DNA from: Bog-473 sp963781955
GTDB taxonomy: Bacteria > Actinomycetota > Acidimicrobiia > Acidimicrobiales > RAAP-2
Assembly: GCA_963781955.1 (NCBI GenBank)
Contig: CAWAHU010000001.1
Span: 1,922,001 to 1,986,000 of the forward strand
DNA: 64,000 nucleotides
Direction of reading: 5' to 3'
Every line of letters starts with the position of its first letter. The stretch's first letter is position 1. Under the pieces are notes generated by a model. It worked only from the letters and a program-made list of their open reading frames with translations, searched no databases and had not been told where the DNA came from. Positions 34,636 through 43,727 of the stretch are shown here, one piece after another. A program made the translations under genes and the position numbers.

Positions 34636-36270
34636 CTACTCCCCGGCGCGGAGTTGCTGGCGCAGGACGAACTTCTGCACCTTGCCCGAGGCGGTGCGGG
34701 GCAGTTCGTCGACGGCCCGGAGCTCCTCGGGCCACTTCTGCCGGGCCAACCCGGCGGCGGCGAGGTGGGCCCGCACCGCCTCGAGGTCCGGCGCCTGGGC
34801 TCCCGGCTGCATGCGGAAGAAGGCGCACCCGTGCTCCCCGAGGCGCTCGTCGGGGGCGGCGACAACGGCGACCTCGGCCACGCCCTCCATGTGGGCCAGG
34901 AGCTGCTCGACCTCGGCGGCGCTCACGTTCTCCCCGCCGCGGATGATGATGTCCTTCACCCGGTCGGTGATGGTCAGGTAGCCGTCTTCGTCGATCACCC
35001 CGACATCGCCGGTACGGAACCATCCGTCGGCGTCGACCGACTCGGCCGTGAGGGTGGGGTCCGTGTAGCCGGCGAAGCGGTCCGGCCCTCGGCTGAGGAT
35101 CTCACCCGGCTCCCCCACGCCCACGTCGTTGCCGTCGACGTCGACCGTGCGGATCTCGACCCATGCCAGCGGCCGGCCGTCGGTGTGGATGCGCTTCTCG
35201 CGGGGGGCCTCGTGCACGGACCCGGTGACCGACGGATGCTCCGTGCACCCGTAGGAGCGCACGAGCGAGATCCCGAGGTCGTCCGCCCGCTCGGCCACCG
35301 CATTGGGGATGGGCGAGCCCCCGAGGCCCACGTACTTCATGAGCGCGACGTGCTCGGGACCGAAGCCGGGGCAGTCGAGCAGGCTCGTGAAGAAGTACGT
35401 GGACCCGCTGCCCGCCGCGATCTGCTCCTCCACCATGGCGTCGAGCACCGTGGGCGGGTCCCAACCGTCGATCAGGTAGATGGGCTTGCCGTTCACGAGC
35501 GGGCAGAGCAGTCCGCCCAGCATGCCGATGGCATGGCCCACCGGTGCGCCCACCAGGCTGGGCCGGTCTCGCAGCGACTGGTTGCCGGCGAGCTGGCGCA
35601 CCTCGCATCCGAGCGTGCGGTGGGTGTGCACGACGCCCTTCGGATCGGCTGTGGTCCCCGACGTGTAGCCGATGAGCGCCGGGCCGTCGGGGTCGACCGC
35701 AGCCGGGCCGTCGATCGGCTCGGCCGCCAGGAGCTCGTCGAAGGTGAGGTCGCCCGATGCGCCCGGCGCCGACGCGTCTCCGTCGACGACGACCACGTGC
35801 TCGAGGTGCACCAGCCCGTCGCGCACGGTGGCCAGCTCGGCGAGCATGTCGCGCTTGCCGACCCGCGCAGCGACGATCAGCGCACGGGCCTGGCTCTGCC
35901 GCAGGATGAAGCCGACCTCCTTGGGCCCGTAGAAGTGGACGATGGGGACCAGGGTCACGCCGAGCATGGCGCAGGCGTAGAAGGTGATCCCCGCCTCGAC
36001 CCAGTTGGGCAGCTGGAAGGCCACCATGTCCCCGGGGCCGAGTCCGAGCGCCTGCAGGCCGCCGGCCACGCGGCGCGCCTGCTCGTACACCTCGCCGACC
36101 GTGCCCGTGTACGGGTGCGACGGCGACCAGATCTTGAACTTCCGGTCGAGGTCCGTGACCAGCTCGTCGCACAGGAACTGCCCGAGCGAGCGGTCGTCCC
36201 AGGCCCCCTCGGCCAGGTAGCGCTCGACCAGCTCGGCGGGCATGGGACGCAGCTCGAACATGGCCGGCAT
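34636..36270 (-). CDS. Acyl-CoA synthetase / AMP-dependent ligase
   Basis: The 544-residue adenylate-forming enzyme contains IGYTSGTTADPKGVVHTHRT near residue 205, YGCTEHPSVTGS near 340, WFRTGDVGVIDEDGYLTITD near 415, VKDIIIRGGENVSAAEVEQL, and a catalytic Lys in PRTASGKVQKF near 530. It should convert a carboxylic acid to its CoA ester, like the ligase at 17803-19317. The ACAD at 36295-37410 lies 24 bases upstream on the same strand, so both probably form one operon controlled from the 37.5-kb spacer. Confidence 0.92.
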   Translation of the reverse strand: MPAMFELRPMPAELVERYLAEGAWDDRSLGQFLCDELVTDLDRKFKIWSPSHPYTGTVGEVYEQARRVAGGLQALGLGPGDMVAFQLPNWVEAGITFYACAMLGVTLVPIVHFYGPKEVGFILRQSQARALIVAARVGKRDMLAELATVRDGLVHLEHVVVVDGDASAPGASGDLTFDELLAAEPIDGPAAVDPDGPALIGYTSGTTADPKGVVHTHRTLGCEVRQLAGNQSLRDRPSLVGAPVGHAIGMLGGLLCPLVNGKPIYLIDGWDPPTVLDAMVEEQIAAGSGSTYFFTSLLDCPGFGPEHVALMKYVGLGGSPIPNAVAERADDLGISLVRSYGCTEHPSVTGSVHEAPREKRIHTDGRPLAWVEIRTVDVDGNDVGVGEPGEILSRGPDRFAGYTDPTLTAESVDADGWFRTGDVGVIDEDGYLTITDRVKDIIIRGGENVSAAEVEQLLAHMEGVAEVAVVAAPDERLGEHGCAFFRMQPGAQAPDLEAVRAHLAAAGLARQKWPEELRAVDELPRTASGKVQKFVLRQQLRAGE

Positions 36271-36294
36271 GGCGGAGACTCTATGTGCCGGAGG

Positions 36295-37410
36295 TCACGC
36301 GGACTCGATGAACAGCGACGCCAGCCGGCTCCGCATCGCCCCGGCGCCCCCGAAGAGCACCTCGTTCTGCTTGGCCCGCTTGAAGAGGAAGTGGGCGTCG
36401 TTGGCCCAGGTGAACCCGACGCCGCCGTGCATCTGGATGTCCTCGCCCGTCACCCTGGCCCCGGCGTCGGCGGCGTAGCTCGCCGCCATGGCGGCCGCCT
36501 GCTCGCGCTCGGGCGCCTCGGTGTCCGACGCCCAGGCGGCGAACTGGAAGCCGGCACGGGCCATCTCGACCTGCTGGTACATCTCGACCAGCCGGTGCCG
36601 GATGGTCTGGTAGGTGGCCACCGGCTTGTCGAACACGACGCGCTCGGAGGTGTAGGCGATGGCTTCGGCCAGCGCCCGGTCCGCCGCGCCCACGGTCTCG
36701 GCGGCCAGGCCGACGGCGATGTCATCGAGCACCCGGTGCCACAGGCCGGCCTGCGTACCGGGGGGTCCCAAGGGCTCGACCGGTGTCTCGTCGAGCACGA
36801 TGCGCGCCAGCTTTCGGGTGGGGTCGAGCGAGGGGACCACCTCGGCGCCGGCGGCGCCGGCCGGGTCCTCGAGCAGGTACGAGCGCACTCCTTCCTCGCT
36901 GCGCGCCACGACGATGGCCCAGTCCGCCGTGTGCCCGTCGACCACGGTCGGCTTCTCCCCGCTCACCACCCACTGCGCCGCCTTGCGCCGGGCCCGGGTA
37001 CGCACGGTCCCCAGGGGATCGCCGTGGCCGAGCTCGCCCAGCGCCACCGTGCCCCGACGAGTGCCCGCAGCCAGGTCGTCGAGCAGCTCGACGGCACCGA
37101 GGGCCCGCGCCGCCAGCGTCGCCGCGACGGACGAGGAGAAGAACGGCCCAGGCACCGGGATTCGGCCCATCTGCTCGAGCACGATGCACATCTCGAGCAG
37201 GCCGGTGCCCGCGCCCAGCACGCCGCCGTGCTCCTCGGGTACCAGAAGCCCGGTCCAGCCGAGGTCGACCAGGGTGGACCACAGCTCCGGCGTCGTGCCG
37301 GCCGCGTCGTCGGCCAGCGAACGCAGCCGGTCGGGCGGGCACTCGCGCTCGCACGCGGCCTTCGCCACCTCTTGGAGTGCGAGCTGATCCTCGTCGTACG
37401 TGAAGTCCAC
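36295..37410 (-). CDS. Acyl-CoA dehydrogenase, small-chain type
   Basis: A 371-residue ACAD of the small-chain type. It begins MDFTYDEDQLALQEVAKAAC, contains GWTGLLVPEEHGGVLGAGTG, has VVFDKPVATYQTIRHRLVEM, and ends with the block MHGGVGFTWANDAHFLFKRA near residue 340. It lacks the strong FAD-binding SEPxAGSD motif, as expected for a chain that works with a large-chain partner. The divergent large-chain ACAD at 37586 is the obvious candidate, across a spacer with a tandem repeat and operator. The ATG is at 37410. Confidence 0.9.
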   Translation of the reverse strand: MDFTYDEDQLALQEVAKAACERECPPDRLRSLADDAAGTTPELWSTLVDLGWTGLLVPEEHGGVLGAGTGLLEMCIVLEQMGRIPVPGPFFSSSVAATLAARALGAVELLDDLAAGTRRGTVALGELGHGDPLGTVRTRARRKAAQWVVSGEKPTVVDGHTADWAIVVARSEEGVRSYLLEDPAGAAGAEVVPSLDPTRKLARIVLDETPVEPLGPPGTQAGLWHRVLDDIAVGLAAETVGAADRALAEAIAYTSERVVFDKPVATYQTIRHRLVEMYQQVEMARAGFQFAAWASDTEAPEREQAAAMAASYAADAGARVTGEDIQMHGGVGFTWANDAHFLFKRAKQNEVLFGGAGAMRSRLASLFIESA

Positions 37411-37421
37411 GGCCCTCCCCT

Positions 37422-37540
37422 GCTACGAACCGCTACGAACCGCTCCCACGAACCGCTCCCACGAACCGCTCCCACGAACCGCTGCCACGAACCGCTGCCA
37501 CGAACCACTGCCACGAACCACTGCCACGAACCACTGAACC
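37422..37540. repeat. 10/13-bp tandem repeat array next to operator
   Basis: Two 10-base units GCTACGAACC (37422, 37432) are followed by seven 13-base units of the type GCTCCCACGAACC / GCTGCCACGAACC / ACTGCCACGAACC and a truncated ACTGAACC. The centre drifts by single-base changes along the array. It ends exactly where the operator at 37541 begins and fills most of the spacer between two divergent ACAD genes. Confidence 0.9.
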
Positions 37541-37554
37541 TGACACGGGCGTCA
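37541..37554. promoter_or_regulatory. Candidate operator, TGACACGGGCGTCA (site 6)
   Basis: The palindrome lies 31 bases before the ACAD start at 37586, directly after the tandem array, and 130 bases from the divergent ACAD start. It is placed to act mainly on the plus-strand operon. Confidence 0.6.
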
Positions 37555-37585
37555 CAGTACACGCTGCCTCGGATACCATCCCCGT

Positions 37586-38803
37586 GTGGACTTTGCCCGG
37601 GCACCAGAGGACGAGAAGTTCCGTGACGAGCTCCGCGCCTGGCTCGACGAGACCCTGCCGCCGTTCCTGGAAGCGGAAGCCCTCGGGGACGACGCGCAGC
37701 TGAGCGGCGAGGCCAGCCAGGCCCGCCGGCAGAAGTGGCAACGCAAGCTCCACGAGGGCGGGTGGGCCGCCATCCACTGGGGCCCCGAGTACGCCAACGG
37801 GCGCACCATCAACGCCATGCAGCGACTCATCTACTCCGAGGTCATGGCCGAGTACCGCACGCCGGGCATGTTCAACACGAACGGGATCTGGCAGATCGGC
37901 CCCATGATCATCCAGTGGGGCACCGATGAGCAGAAGGCACAGTGGCTGCCCTCCATCCTCGAGGCCGAGGAGCACTGGTGCCAGGGCTTCAGCGAGCCCA
38001 TGGCGGGCAACGACCTGGCCAACCTGCGCACGACCGCCGTCTACGACCCCGAGACCGACGAGTACGTGATCAACGGCTCGAAGATCTGGATCAGCTCGGC
38101 CCACCTGGCGACCTGGGGCCTGTTCCTGTTGCGCACCGACCCCACCGCGATCGAGCGGGGCAAGAAGCACGAGGGGATCACGGCCTTCATCCTCAACCTC
38201 AAGGCGCCCGGCATCGACGTGCGGCCGATCAAGGACATGGCCGGCGAGGAGCTCTTCAACGAGATCTTCTTCACCGACGTGCGCATCCCCGCCACGTGGC
38301 GCCTCGGCGACGAGGGTGCCGGCTGGATGGTGGCCATGGGCACGCTCGGCTTCGAGCGCGTCGGCATCGCCTCGCAGATCGCCATCCTGGCCGCCGACCT
38401 GCGCGCCGTGGTCGAGGCGGCCAAGTCGGTCAGCCCCGATGCACTCGAGGACCCCTCCCTGCGGGACCGCATCGCCAGGCTCTGGACCGAGATCGAGCTG
38501 GCCCGTCTCCTGTCCCTCCGCGCCCTCTCCAAGATCATGAAGGGCGAGAAGAACTGGCCGGAGGTCCCCTTCGCCAAGCTCTCGTGGTCGTCCATGGCCC
38601 AGACGCTGAGCGAGGTGGCCGTCGACCTGCTCGGTCCGGCGGGCGTGCTGGCCAAGGGCGGCCCCGACGCGGTCGACCGCGGCAAGTGGACCCGCCTGTA
38701 CGCCTTCCAGCGCTACTCGACCATCGGCGGGGGCTCGACCGAGATCCAGAAGAACATCATCGCCGACCGGGCGCTCGCCATGCCCGGCAAGTCACGCGCT
38801 TGA
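37586..38803 (+). CDS. Acyl-CoA dehydrogenase, large-chain type
   Basis: This 405-residue ACAD has DFARAPEDEKFRDELRAWLD, WCQGFSEPMAGNDLANLRTT near residue 131, NGSKIWISSAHLATWGLFLL, and the C-terminal YSTIGGGSTEIQKNIIADRA. The FAD motif SEPxAGxDLA is intact. GTG 37586 is the start. The stop overlaps the TTG start of the thiolase-like gene (TTGA). It probably pairs with the small-chain ACAD divergently encoded at 36295-37410. Confidence 0.92.
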   Translation: MDFARAPEDEKFRDELRAWLDETLPPFLEAEALGDDAQLSGEASQARRQKWQRKLHEGGWAAIHWGPEYANGRTINAMQRLIYSEVMAEYRTPGMFNTNGIWQIGPMIIQWGTDEQKAQWLPSILEAEEHWCQGFSEPMAGNDLANLRTTAVYDPETDEYVINGSKIWISSAHLATWGLFLLRTDPTAIERGKKHEGITAFILNLKAPGIDVRPIKDMAGEELFNEIFFTDVRIPATWRLGDEGAGWMVAMGTLGFERVGIASQIAILAADLRAVVEAAKSVSPDALEDPSLRDRIARLWTEIELARLLSLRALSKIMKGEKNWPEVPFAKLSWSSMAQTLSEVAVDLLGPAGVLAKGGPDAVDRGKWTRLYAFQRYSTIGGGSTEIQKNIIADRALAMPGKSRA

Positions 38804-40353
38804 GCGCCCACCCGCGCGCCGCCTGCATCATCGGCGTCGCCCGCCACACCTGGCACCCGGCCGACGTCGGCGACAAGGGCGCGCCCGAGCCCCTGGCCAT
38901 GTGGGAGGAGACGGCCCGTTCCGCCGCAGCCGATTCCGGCGTGGCCGATCCGGCCGGCCTCCTGGCCGCCTTGCAGGGTGTCGACGTCGTGTACTCGCAG
39001 TCCTGGCAGTACGACGACGCCGTGGCGCGCCTGGCCGAGCGGCTGGGCGCCGACCCGGCCCGACGTCGATACTCGGGCATCGGCGGCTCGGTCCCCCTGG
39101 CGTTGGCCGCCGGCGCGGCATCGGCCGTCCGGGACGACGGCCTCGACCTCTCGCTGCTGGTCGGTGCGGAGGCGCTGGCCACCGTCCGCCGGATGAAGAA
39201 GGCGGGCACGAGGCCCCAGTGGTCGTTCAAGCCCACCGAGAAGCGACCCTTCCCGATGGACATGTCCTTCGACCCGTCCGAGATCAGTCACTCGGTCTTC
39301 GAGGCCTACCTGACCTTCGCCTTGTTCGACAACGCCCGGCGGGCGCACCTCGGCCGCTCGCTCGACGACCACCGCGCCGCGCTCGGGCGGGTGATGGCGG
39401 CCATGAGCGAGATCGCCGCCGGTACGCGTAACCGGGCCCACGCCTGGTTCCCCACGGCCCGCAGCGCCGAGGAGATCGCCGCGCCAACGCCCGACAACCG
39501 GATGGTCGCCTACCCCTACACGAAGCTCATGACCTCGATCATGGACGTCGACATGGCGGCGGCGGTGATCCTGGCCAGCGCCGAGAAGGCGGACGCGCTC
39601 GGCGTGCCCGAGGACAAGCGGGTCTACCTGCGCGGCTACGGCTACGCCGAGGATCCCGAGCACGTGGCCGGCCATCCCGAGCTCTGGCACTCCCCTGCCA
39701 TGGCCGCCTCCGCCCGAGCCGCGCTCGGGGGAGCAGGCATCGGCGTGGACGACGTTGCGCATCTCGACCTGTACTCGTGCTTCGCCAGCTCGGTGTGCTT
39801 CGCTCTCGACGCGCTGGGTATCGCCGAGGACGACCCGCGCGCGTCGGCCGTGACGCAGACCGGCGGCCTCCCTTACCACGGCGGGCCGGGTTCGAACTAC
39901 ATGACGCACTCGCTGGCCGCCATGGCCGAGACCCTGCGGGCCGACCCGGGCTCCCACGGTGTCGTGAGCGGCGTCGGCATGCACATGCAGAAGCATGCCT
40001 ACGGCGTCTGGTCGACCGACCCGGGGCGCGGCACGGTGGCCGACCCGGCCCCTTACGCGCCGGGGGCAGACGGGGCCGCCGCTCCGGTCGGCATCGTCGG
40101 CTCGCCCGAGGGCGCGGCCGCCGTGGCCGCCTACTCGGTGCTGCACGGCCGCGACGGCGCGCCCGAGCGGGCGCTGCTCGTCTGCGACCTCCCCGCCGAT
40201 TCGGGAGGCGCCCCGGGCGACCAGGTCGCACGCTGCTACGCCTTCCTCGAGGGCGGGGCCGAGGCGCTGGCGGGGGCCGAGACCGACGAGCTGGTCGGCC
40301 GCCGGGTCACGCTGCGGCCCGACGGGCAGCACAACTTGGCCACGCTGGTCTGA
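38800..40353 (+). CDS. Thiolase-superfamily acetyl-CoA acetyltransferase-like protein with C-terminal OB-like domain
   Basis: The 517-residue product has a thiolase fold. Segments include CIIGVARHTWHPADVGDKGA, VPLALAAGAASAVRDDGLDL, HLDLYSCFASSVCFALDALG near residue 322, GGLPYHGGPGSNYMTHSLAA, and SGVGMHMQKHAYGVWSTDPG. The Cys in YSCF and the His in the late segments are candidate catalytic residues. The last about 100 residues form an extra beta-rich domain like those of long SCP2-type thiolases. TTG 38800 overlaps the ACAD stop, which fixes the start. It should catalyse the thiolytic step after the ACAD of the same operon. Confidence 0.82.
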   Translation: MSAHPRAACIIGVARHTWHPADVGDKGAPEPLAMWEETARSAAADSGVADPAGLLAALQGVDVVYSQSWQYDDAVARLAERLGADPARRRYSGIGGSVPLALAAGAASAVRDDGLDLSLLVGAEALATVRRMKKAGTRPQWSFKPTEKRPFPMDMSFDPSEISHSVFEAYLTFALFDNARRAHLGRSLDDHRAALGRVMAAMSEIAAGTRNRAHAWFPTARSAEEIAAPTPDNRMVAYPYTKLMTSIMDVDMAAAVILASAEKADALGVPEDKRVYLRGYGYAEDPEHVAGHPELWHSPAMAASARAALGGAGIGVDDVAHLDLYSCFASSVCFALDALGIAEDDPRASAVTQTGGLPYHGGPGSNYMTHSLAAMAETLRADPGSHGVVSGVGMHMQKHAYGVWSTDPGRGTVADPAPYAPGADGAAAPVGIVGSPEGAAAVAAYSVLHGRDGAPERALLVCDLPADSGGAPGDQVARCYAFLEGGAEALAGAETDELVGRRVTLRPDGQHNLATLV

Positions 40354-40360
40354 GCCCGCC

Positions 40361-41137
40361 GTGGTGGGCCCGGCGGGAGCGTGCTTGGTCGCCGGCGTCG
40401 ACGGCTGCCGGGCCGGCTGGGTCGTGGCCACGGTCCCGGCGGGCAACGGGGACGGCCAGGCCGAGGCGAAGTCTCACGTTCAGGTTGAGGTTCAGGTTGA
40501 GGTTGAGGTGGAGGTGGTGCACCACCTCTCGGAGCTGGCCCGCCGGATCGCGTCGGGCGAGCTCGAGGTCGCGACGATCGACATCCCGATCGGCCTGGCC
40601 GAGCTGGGACCCCGGGCGTGCGATCGGGCCGCACGCTCCATGCTCGGGCCGCGCCGCAGCTCGGTCTTCCCGGCTCCCGCCCGTGCGGTGTTGGGAGCGG
40701 CGACCTACGAGGAGGCATGCACGCTGTCGCAGGCTGTGAGCGGCAAGCGGATCTCGAAGCAGCTGTACAACATCCTGCCCAAGATCCGCGAGGCCGACGA
40801 GACCCTGGCACGGACGCCGGGGGTGCGGGAGCGGATCTTCGAGATGTCACCGGAGCTGAGCTTCGCCGTGCTTGCGGGGGCTCCCCTGCGAGCCAGCAAG
40901 CGCACGGCGGCGGGCCGGGCCGAACGGCTCGAGGCGCTCCGCCGCGGGTTCCCCGGCCTCGACGCCGCGGCGATCGCCACGCCGAGCGGTGCCCAGGCTG
41001 ACGACGTCCTCGACGCGCTCGCAGGCGCCTGGACGGCGCGGCGCGTGGTGGCCGGCACGCATCTCGTCCTCGGGGGCGAGACCGACGAGATGCACGAGAT
41101 CGACGAGGCGGGGCTGCGGATGGCGGTGGTGGCCTGA
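40361..41137 (+). CDS. DUF429 family protein (predicted RNase H-like nuclease fold)
   Basis: A 258-residue DUF429 protein: VAGVDGCRAGWVVATV at the N-terminus, ATIDIPIGLAE with a second acidic residue, SSVFPAPARAVL, and the C-terminal GAQADDVLDALAGAWTARRV. The Asp residues at the ends of the first, middle and last blocks fit an RNase H-like fold. Between the first strands an insert reads VQVEVQVEVEVEVV, encoded by 6-base repeats. It begins at GTG 40361, 8 bases after the thiolase stop. No link to lipid degradation is evident. Confidence 0.8.
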   Translation: MVGPAGACLVAGVDGCRAGWVVATVPAGNGDGQAEAKSHVQVEVQVEVEVEVVHHLSELARRIASGELEVATIDIPIGLAELGPRACDRAARSMLGPRRSSVFPAPARAVLGAATYEEACTLSQAVSGKRISKQLYNILPKIREADETLARTPGVRERIFEMSPELSFAVLAGAPLRASKRTAAGRAERLEALRRGFPGLDAAAIATPSGAQADDVLDALAGAWTARRVVAGTHLVLGGETDEMHEIDEAGLRMAVVA

Positions 41138-41193
41138 CCGTCGGGGCGCGGCCAGACGCTGACTCCGGTGGACCCTCGGACGATGATGAGAGG

Positions 41194-42336
41194 GTGGAAC
41201 CGGTCGATCAGGTCGTTGCCGCGTCGCTCGTCGCCGGGCTCGAGGCCGTCGAGATCGGGGTCTTCGGCACCGCCGACCCTGTGGCCATCGCCCGGCTCGT
41301 CGAGCGCTACTGCGAGAGCCACCTCGGCACACGGCCGGCGGGGGCCCGGTTCTACGCCTCCTCGGTGGGTTGTGTCCTCGGGCTCCGGCTCGAGTCGGGT
41401 GCCGACGTCGTGGTCAAGGCGTACCAGCCGCGCTGGCGCGCACCGTTCCTGGCTGCGGTCCAAGGCGTGCAGCGGCAGCTCTCGGCGCGTCGGTTCCCCT
41501 GCCCCGAACCCCTTCTCGCGCCGGCGCACATCTCCGCGGATCTCGATGCGCTCGCCGTCGTCGAGACCTGGCTGCCCGACCCTGGCGTGCGGGCCTTCAC
41601 GTCGGCCCGGGCGCTCCGGGTGTCGGCCTCCGGGCTGGCCCGGCAGATCGCACTGTGCGACGGGCTCGGACGCCCCGATGCCCTGCGGGACCATCCCCTC
41701 CGGAAGCCCGAGTCGCAGCTCTACGGCGAGCCGCACAGCCCTCTGTTCGACTTCGAGGCCTCATCCCGCGGAGCGGAGTGGATCGACGAGCTCGCGCTGC
41801 GTGCCGTGGCTGTCCGCGACGACGATGTCTCGCACCTGGTGATCAGCCACACCGACTGGTCCGCACGCAACGTCCGTCTCGACGAGCGGAGGGTGCTGGC
41901 CGTGTACGACTGGGACAGCACGGCGCTCGTCGAGGAGAGCACGGCCGTCGGACAAGCGGCCGTCACGTGGCGGGTGACCGCCGAGCCCGGCGGGGCCGAC
42001 TACCCGGCAGCCGACGAGGTCGCCGACTTCGTGCGTGGTTACGAGGAGGCCGCCGGGCGCGCCCTTTCGGAGCGCCAGTGGCGTGCCACCGGGGCGGCGG
42101 CGGCCTACACCCTGGCCTACGCGGCCCGGTGCGAACACGCCCTCATAGCGTCGGGCGTCCGGCGCCCGAGCCCCCCGCCCGCCGCGCACCGGCTGGCCGA
42201 GGCGGCCGAGGAGCTGCTCGCGCGACGTGCTGAGGCCTGGGGCGCTCCAGGATGGACAGAGGCCTCCAGGGTGCACTGCGGCCCTCAGGTCAGCGTGAGG
42301 CCGCCGTCGACTGCCAGCACCTGCCCCGTGATGTAG
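41194..42336 (+). CDS. Aminoglycoside phosphotransferase-like kinase
   Basis: The 380-residue protein has the APH/choline-kinase pattern: an N-lobe Lys in DVVVKAYQPRW, the hinge VVETWLPD, the catalytic loop ISHTDWSARNVR, and the metal-binding Asp in VYDWDS. It probably phosphorylates a small hydroxylated molecule. GTG 41194 is the start. The last 52 bases overlap the convergent SDR gene, and the corresponding C-terminal residues (RVHCGPQVSVRPPST) look unlike coding sequence of this family, so the true stop may have been lost through an upstream frame change. Confidence 0.75.
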   Translation: MEPVDQVVAASLVAGLEAVEIGVFGTADPVAIARLVERYCESHLGTRPAGARFYASSVGCVLGLRLESGADVVVKAYQPRWRAPFLAAVQGVQRQLSARRFPCPEPLLAPAHISADLDALAVVETWLPDPGVRAFTSARALRVSASGLARQIALCDGLGRPDALRDHPLRKPESQLYGEPHSPLFDFEASSRGAEWIDELALRAVAVRDDDVSHLVISHTDWSARNVRLDERRVLAVYDWDSTALVEESTAVGQAAVTWRVTAEPGGADYPAADEVADFVRGYEEAAGRALSERQWRATGAAAAYTLAYAARCEHALIASGVRRPSPPPAAHRLAEAAEELLARRAEAWGAPGWTEASRVHCGPQVSVRPPSTASTCPVM

Positions 42337-43079
42337 CTCGCCTCCTCCGAGAGCAGGAACACGGCCGCCGCGGCCACCTCCCACGCCGTCCCCTGGCGGC
42401 CGAGCGGCACCGGCGTACGGGCACGGCCGGGCCGGCCGGCGCTGGCGGCCCGGCCGAGCGGGGTGTCGATCAGGCCGGGGGCCAGCACGTTGGCACGGAT
42501 GCCGCGACGGGCGCCCTCGAGGGCCACGTGGCGGCACAGGCCGATGAGGCCCGCCTTCGAGGCGTCGTAGGCGGGGATCAGGCTCCCCGGCCGCAGTCCG
42601 GCCACCGATCCGACGAACACGATCGAAGCTCCGTCGGACAGACCCCCGGCCAGGGCGCGGCGCACGAGCAGGAAGTGGGCCCGCAGGTTCAGCGTGAACG
42701 TGCGGTCCCAATCGCCGGGCGAGGTTCCGGCCACCCCCATGCCGAACCCGGTACCGACATTGAGGACCAGCCCGTCCGCCGGCTGCCCGTCCGCCGGCTG
42801 CCCGTCGGGGACGGCCCGCGCACACCCGTCCTCGGTGGTGACGTCGGCCACGACGACGGCGGCAGTCCCACCCTCCGCGCTGATGATCCGCCGGGTCTCC
42901 TCGGCCGCCGACTCGTCCCGGTCCACGCAGAGAACCGACGCTCCTTCCCGTGCCGCGCGCACGGCGATGGCCCGGCCGTTGCCCACCGGAGCGTCGGCGT
43001 CGGGTGACGCTTGTGTCCCAGCTCCCACAACCGTGATGCGGCGGCCCTCCAGTAGCGCGGTCACGACGGCTCCCGCCAC
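42285..43079 (-). CDS. Short-chain dehydrogenase/reductase (SDR)
   Basis: A 264-residue classical-size SDR. The nucleotide-binding region reads ITVVGAGTQASPDADAPVGN then GRAIAVRAAREGA, a stretched glycine motif known in one SDR subgroup. LVLNVGTG replaces the usual NNAG, GSVAG carries the catalytic Ser, and AYDASKAG the Tyr-Lys pair; GQVLAVDGGLTLT closes the fold. A 15-base duplication (DGQPA twice) lies in the middle. It should interconvert an alcohol and ketone using NAD(P). The downstream CMD-like gene is on the same strand 3 bases upstream. Confidence 0.88.
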   Translation of the reverse strand: MAGAVVTALLEGRRITVVGAGTQASPDADAPVGNGRAIAVRAAREGASVLCVDRDESAAEETRRIISAEGGTAAVVVADVTTEDGCARAVPDGQPADGQPADGLVLNVGTGFGMGVAGTSPGDWDRTFTLNLRAHFLLVRRALAGGLSDGASIVFVGSVAGLRPGSLIPAYDASKAGLIGLCRHVALEGARRGIRANVLAPGLIDTPLGRAASAGRPGRARTPVPLGRQGTAWEVAAAAVFLLSEEASYITGQVLAVDGGLTLT

Positions 43080-43082
43080 CGG

Positions 43083-43679
43083 TCAGGCCGGTGGCCCGCC
43101 GGGTACGGTCCGCGCCAGGGCGTCGGCGGCCGGCTCGAGCTGGACCCGCAGCGAGCGCAGCACGCCGGCGAGCATCACGTAGTGGGCGATCAGCATCAGG
43201 AGCTCGATGAGCTCGCTCTCTTCGAGCAACGATGCCAGCTCGGCCCAGGTGGGGTCGGACACCGCGCCGCCGTCGGCGGTCTCGTCGACGGCGCGCAGCA
43301 CCGCCCGCTCGAGCGGGGACCAGACCACGAGGTCGACATCGGGCGCGCCCAACGCGGCGAGCTCGTCCCGCGAGATGCCCTCCACCTCACCGAGCGCGAT
43401 GTGCTGGGCCCACTCGTAGCGACCGTCGAACCGGAAGGCCGTGCGCAGAATCACCAGCTCGCGCAGGCGGCCCGGGAGCGTCCCGTCGAGCAGTGCGCCG
43501 CCGAACCCGAGCCAGCGTCGGAAGAGCTCTCCGTCCGCTCGGGCCAGGGTGGTGAAGATGTTCAGGGGCTCGTCGCCACCGCGCGGGAGGCGTTCGAGGA
43601 TCCGGGCCAGGTCGCCCCACTCACCGGCCGGGAGTGGGGCGATGCGGGGCGTACCGGGGGCACCGGGGTCGGAGGTCAC
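43083..43679 (-). CDS. Carboxymuconolactone decarboxylase-like (CMD/AhpD fold) protein
   Basis: A 198-residue all-helical CMD-family protein. It contains NIFTTLARADGELFRRWLGF, LRELVILRTAFRFDGRYEWA, and QHIALGEVEGISRDELAALG. The YEWxxH block is typical, but the AhpD CxxC pair is absent, so peroxidase activity is unlikely. Related genes accompany SDRs in actinobacterial aromatic or lipid catabolism. It begins at ATG/GTG 43679 and is followed by the SDR after 3 bases, indicating a two-gene operon. Confidence 0.83.
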   Translation of the reverse strand: MTSDPGAPGTPRIAPLPAGEWGDLARILERLPRGGDEPLNIFTTLARADGELFRRWLGFGGALLDGTLPGRLRELVILRTAFRFDGRYEWAQHIALGEVEGISRDELAALGAPDVDLVVWSPLERAVLRAVDETADGGAVSDPTWAELASLLEESELIELLMLIAHYVMLAGVLRSLRVQLEPAADALARTVPGGPPA

Positions 43680-43727
43680 CGCCGCATCGTAGGCATCGAG
43701 GCGACACGGCGTCCGGGGCTCGCAGCG

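Noticed and set aside
37422..37540. CRISPR-like array of short repeats
   Set aside because: Units are 10-13 bases and directly adjacent, with no unique spacers and no cas genes; it is a simple tandem repeat.
34000..37626. 1208-residue plus-strand open frame
   Set aside because: It is antisense to a well-supported ligase and ACAD and shows no recognisable domain.
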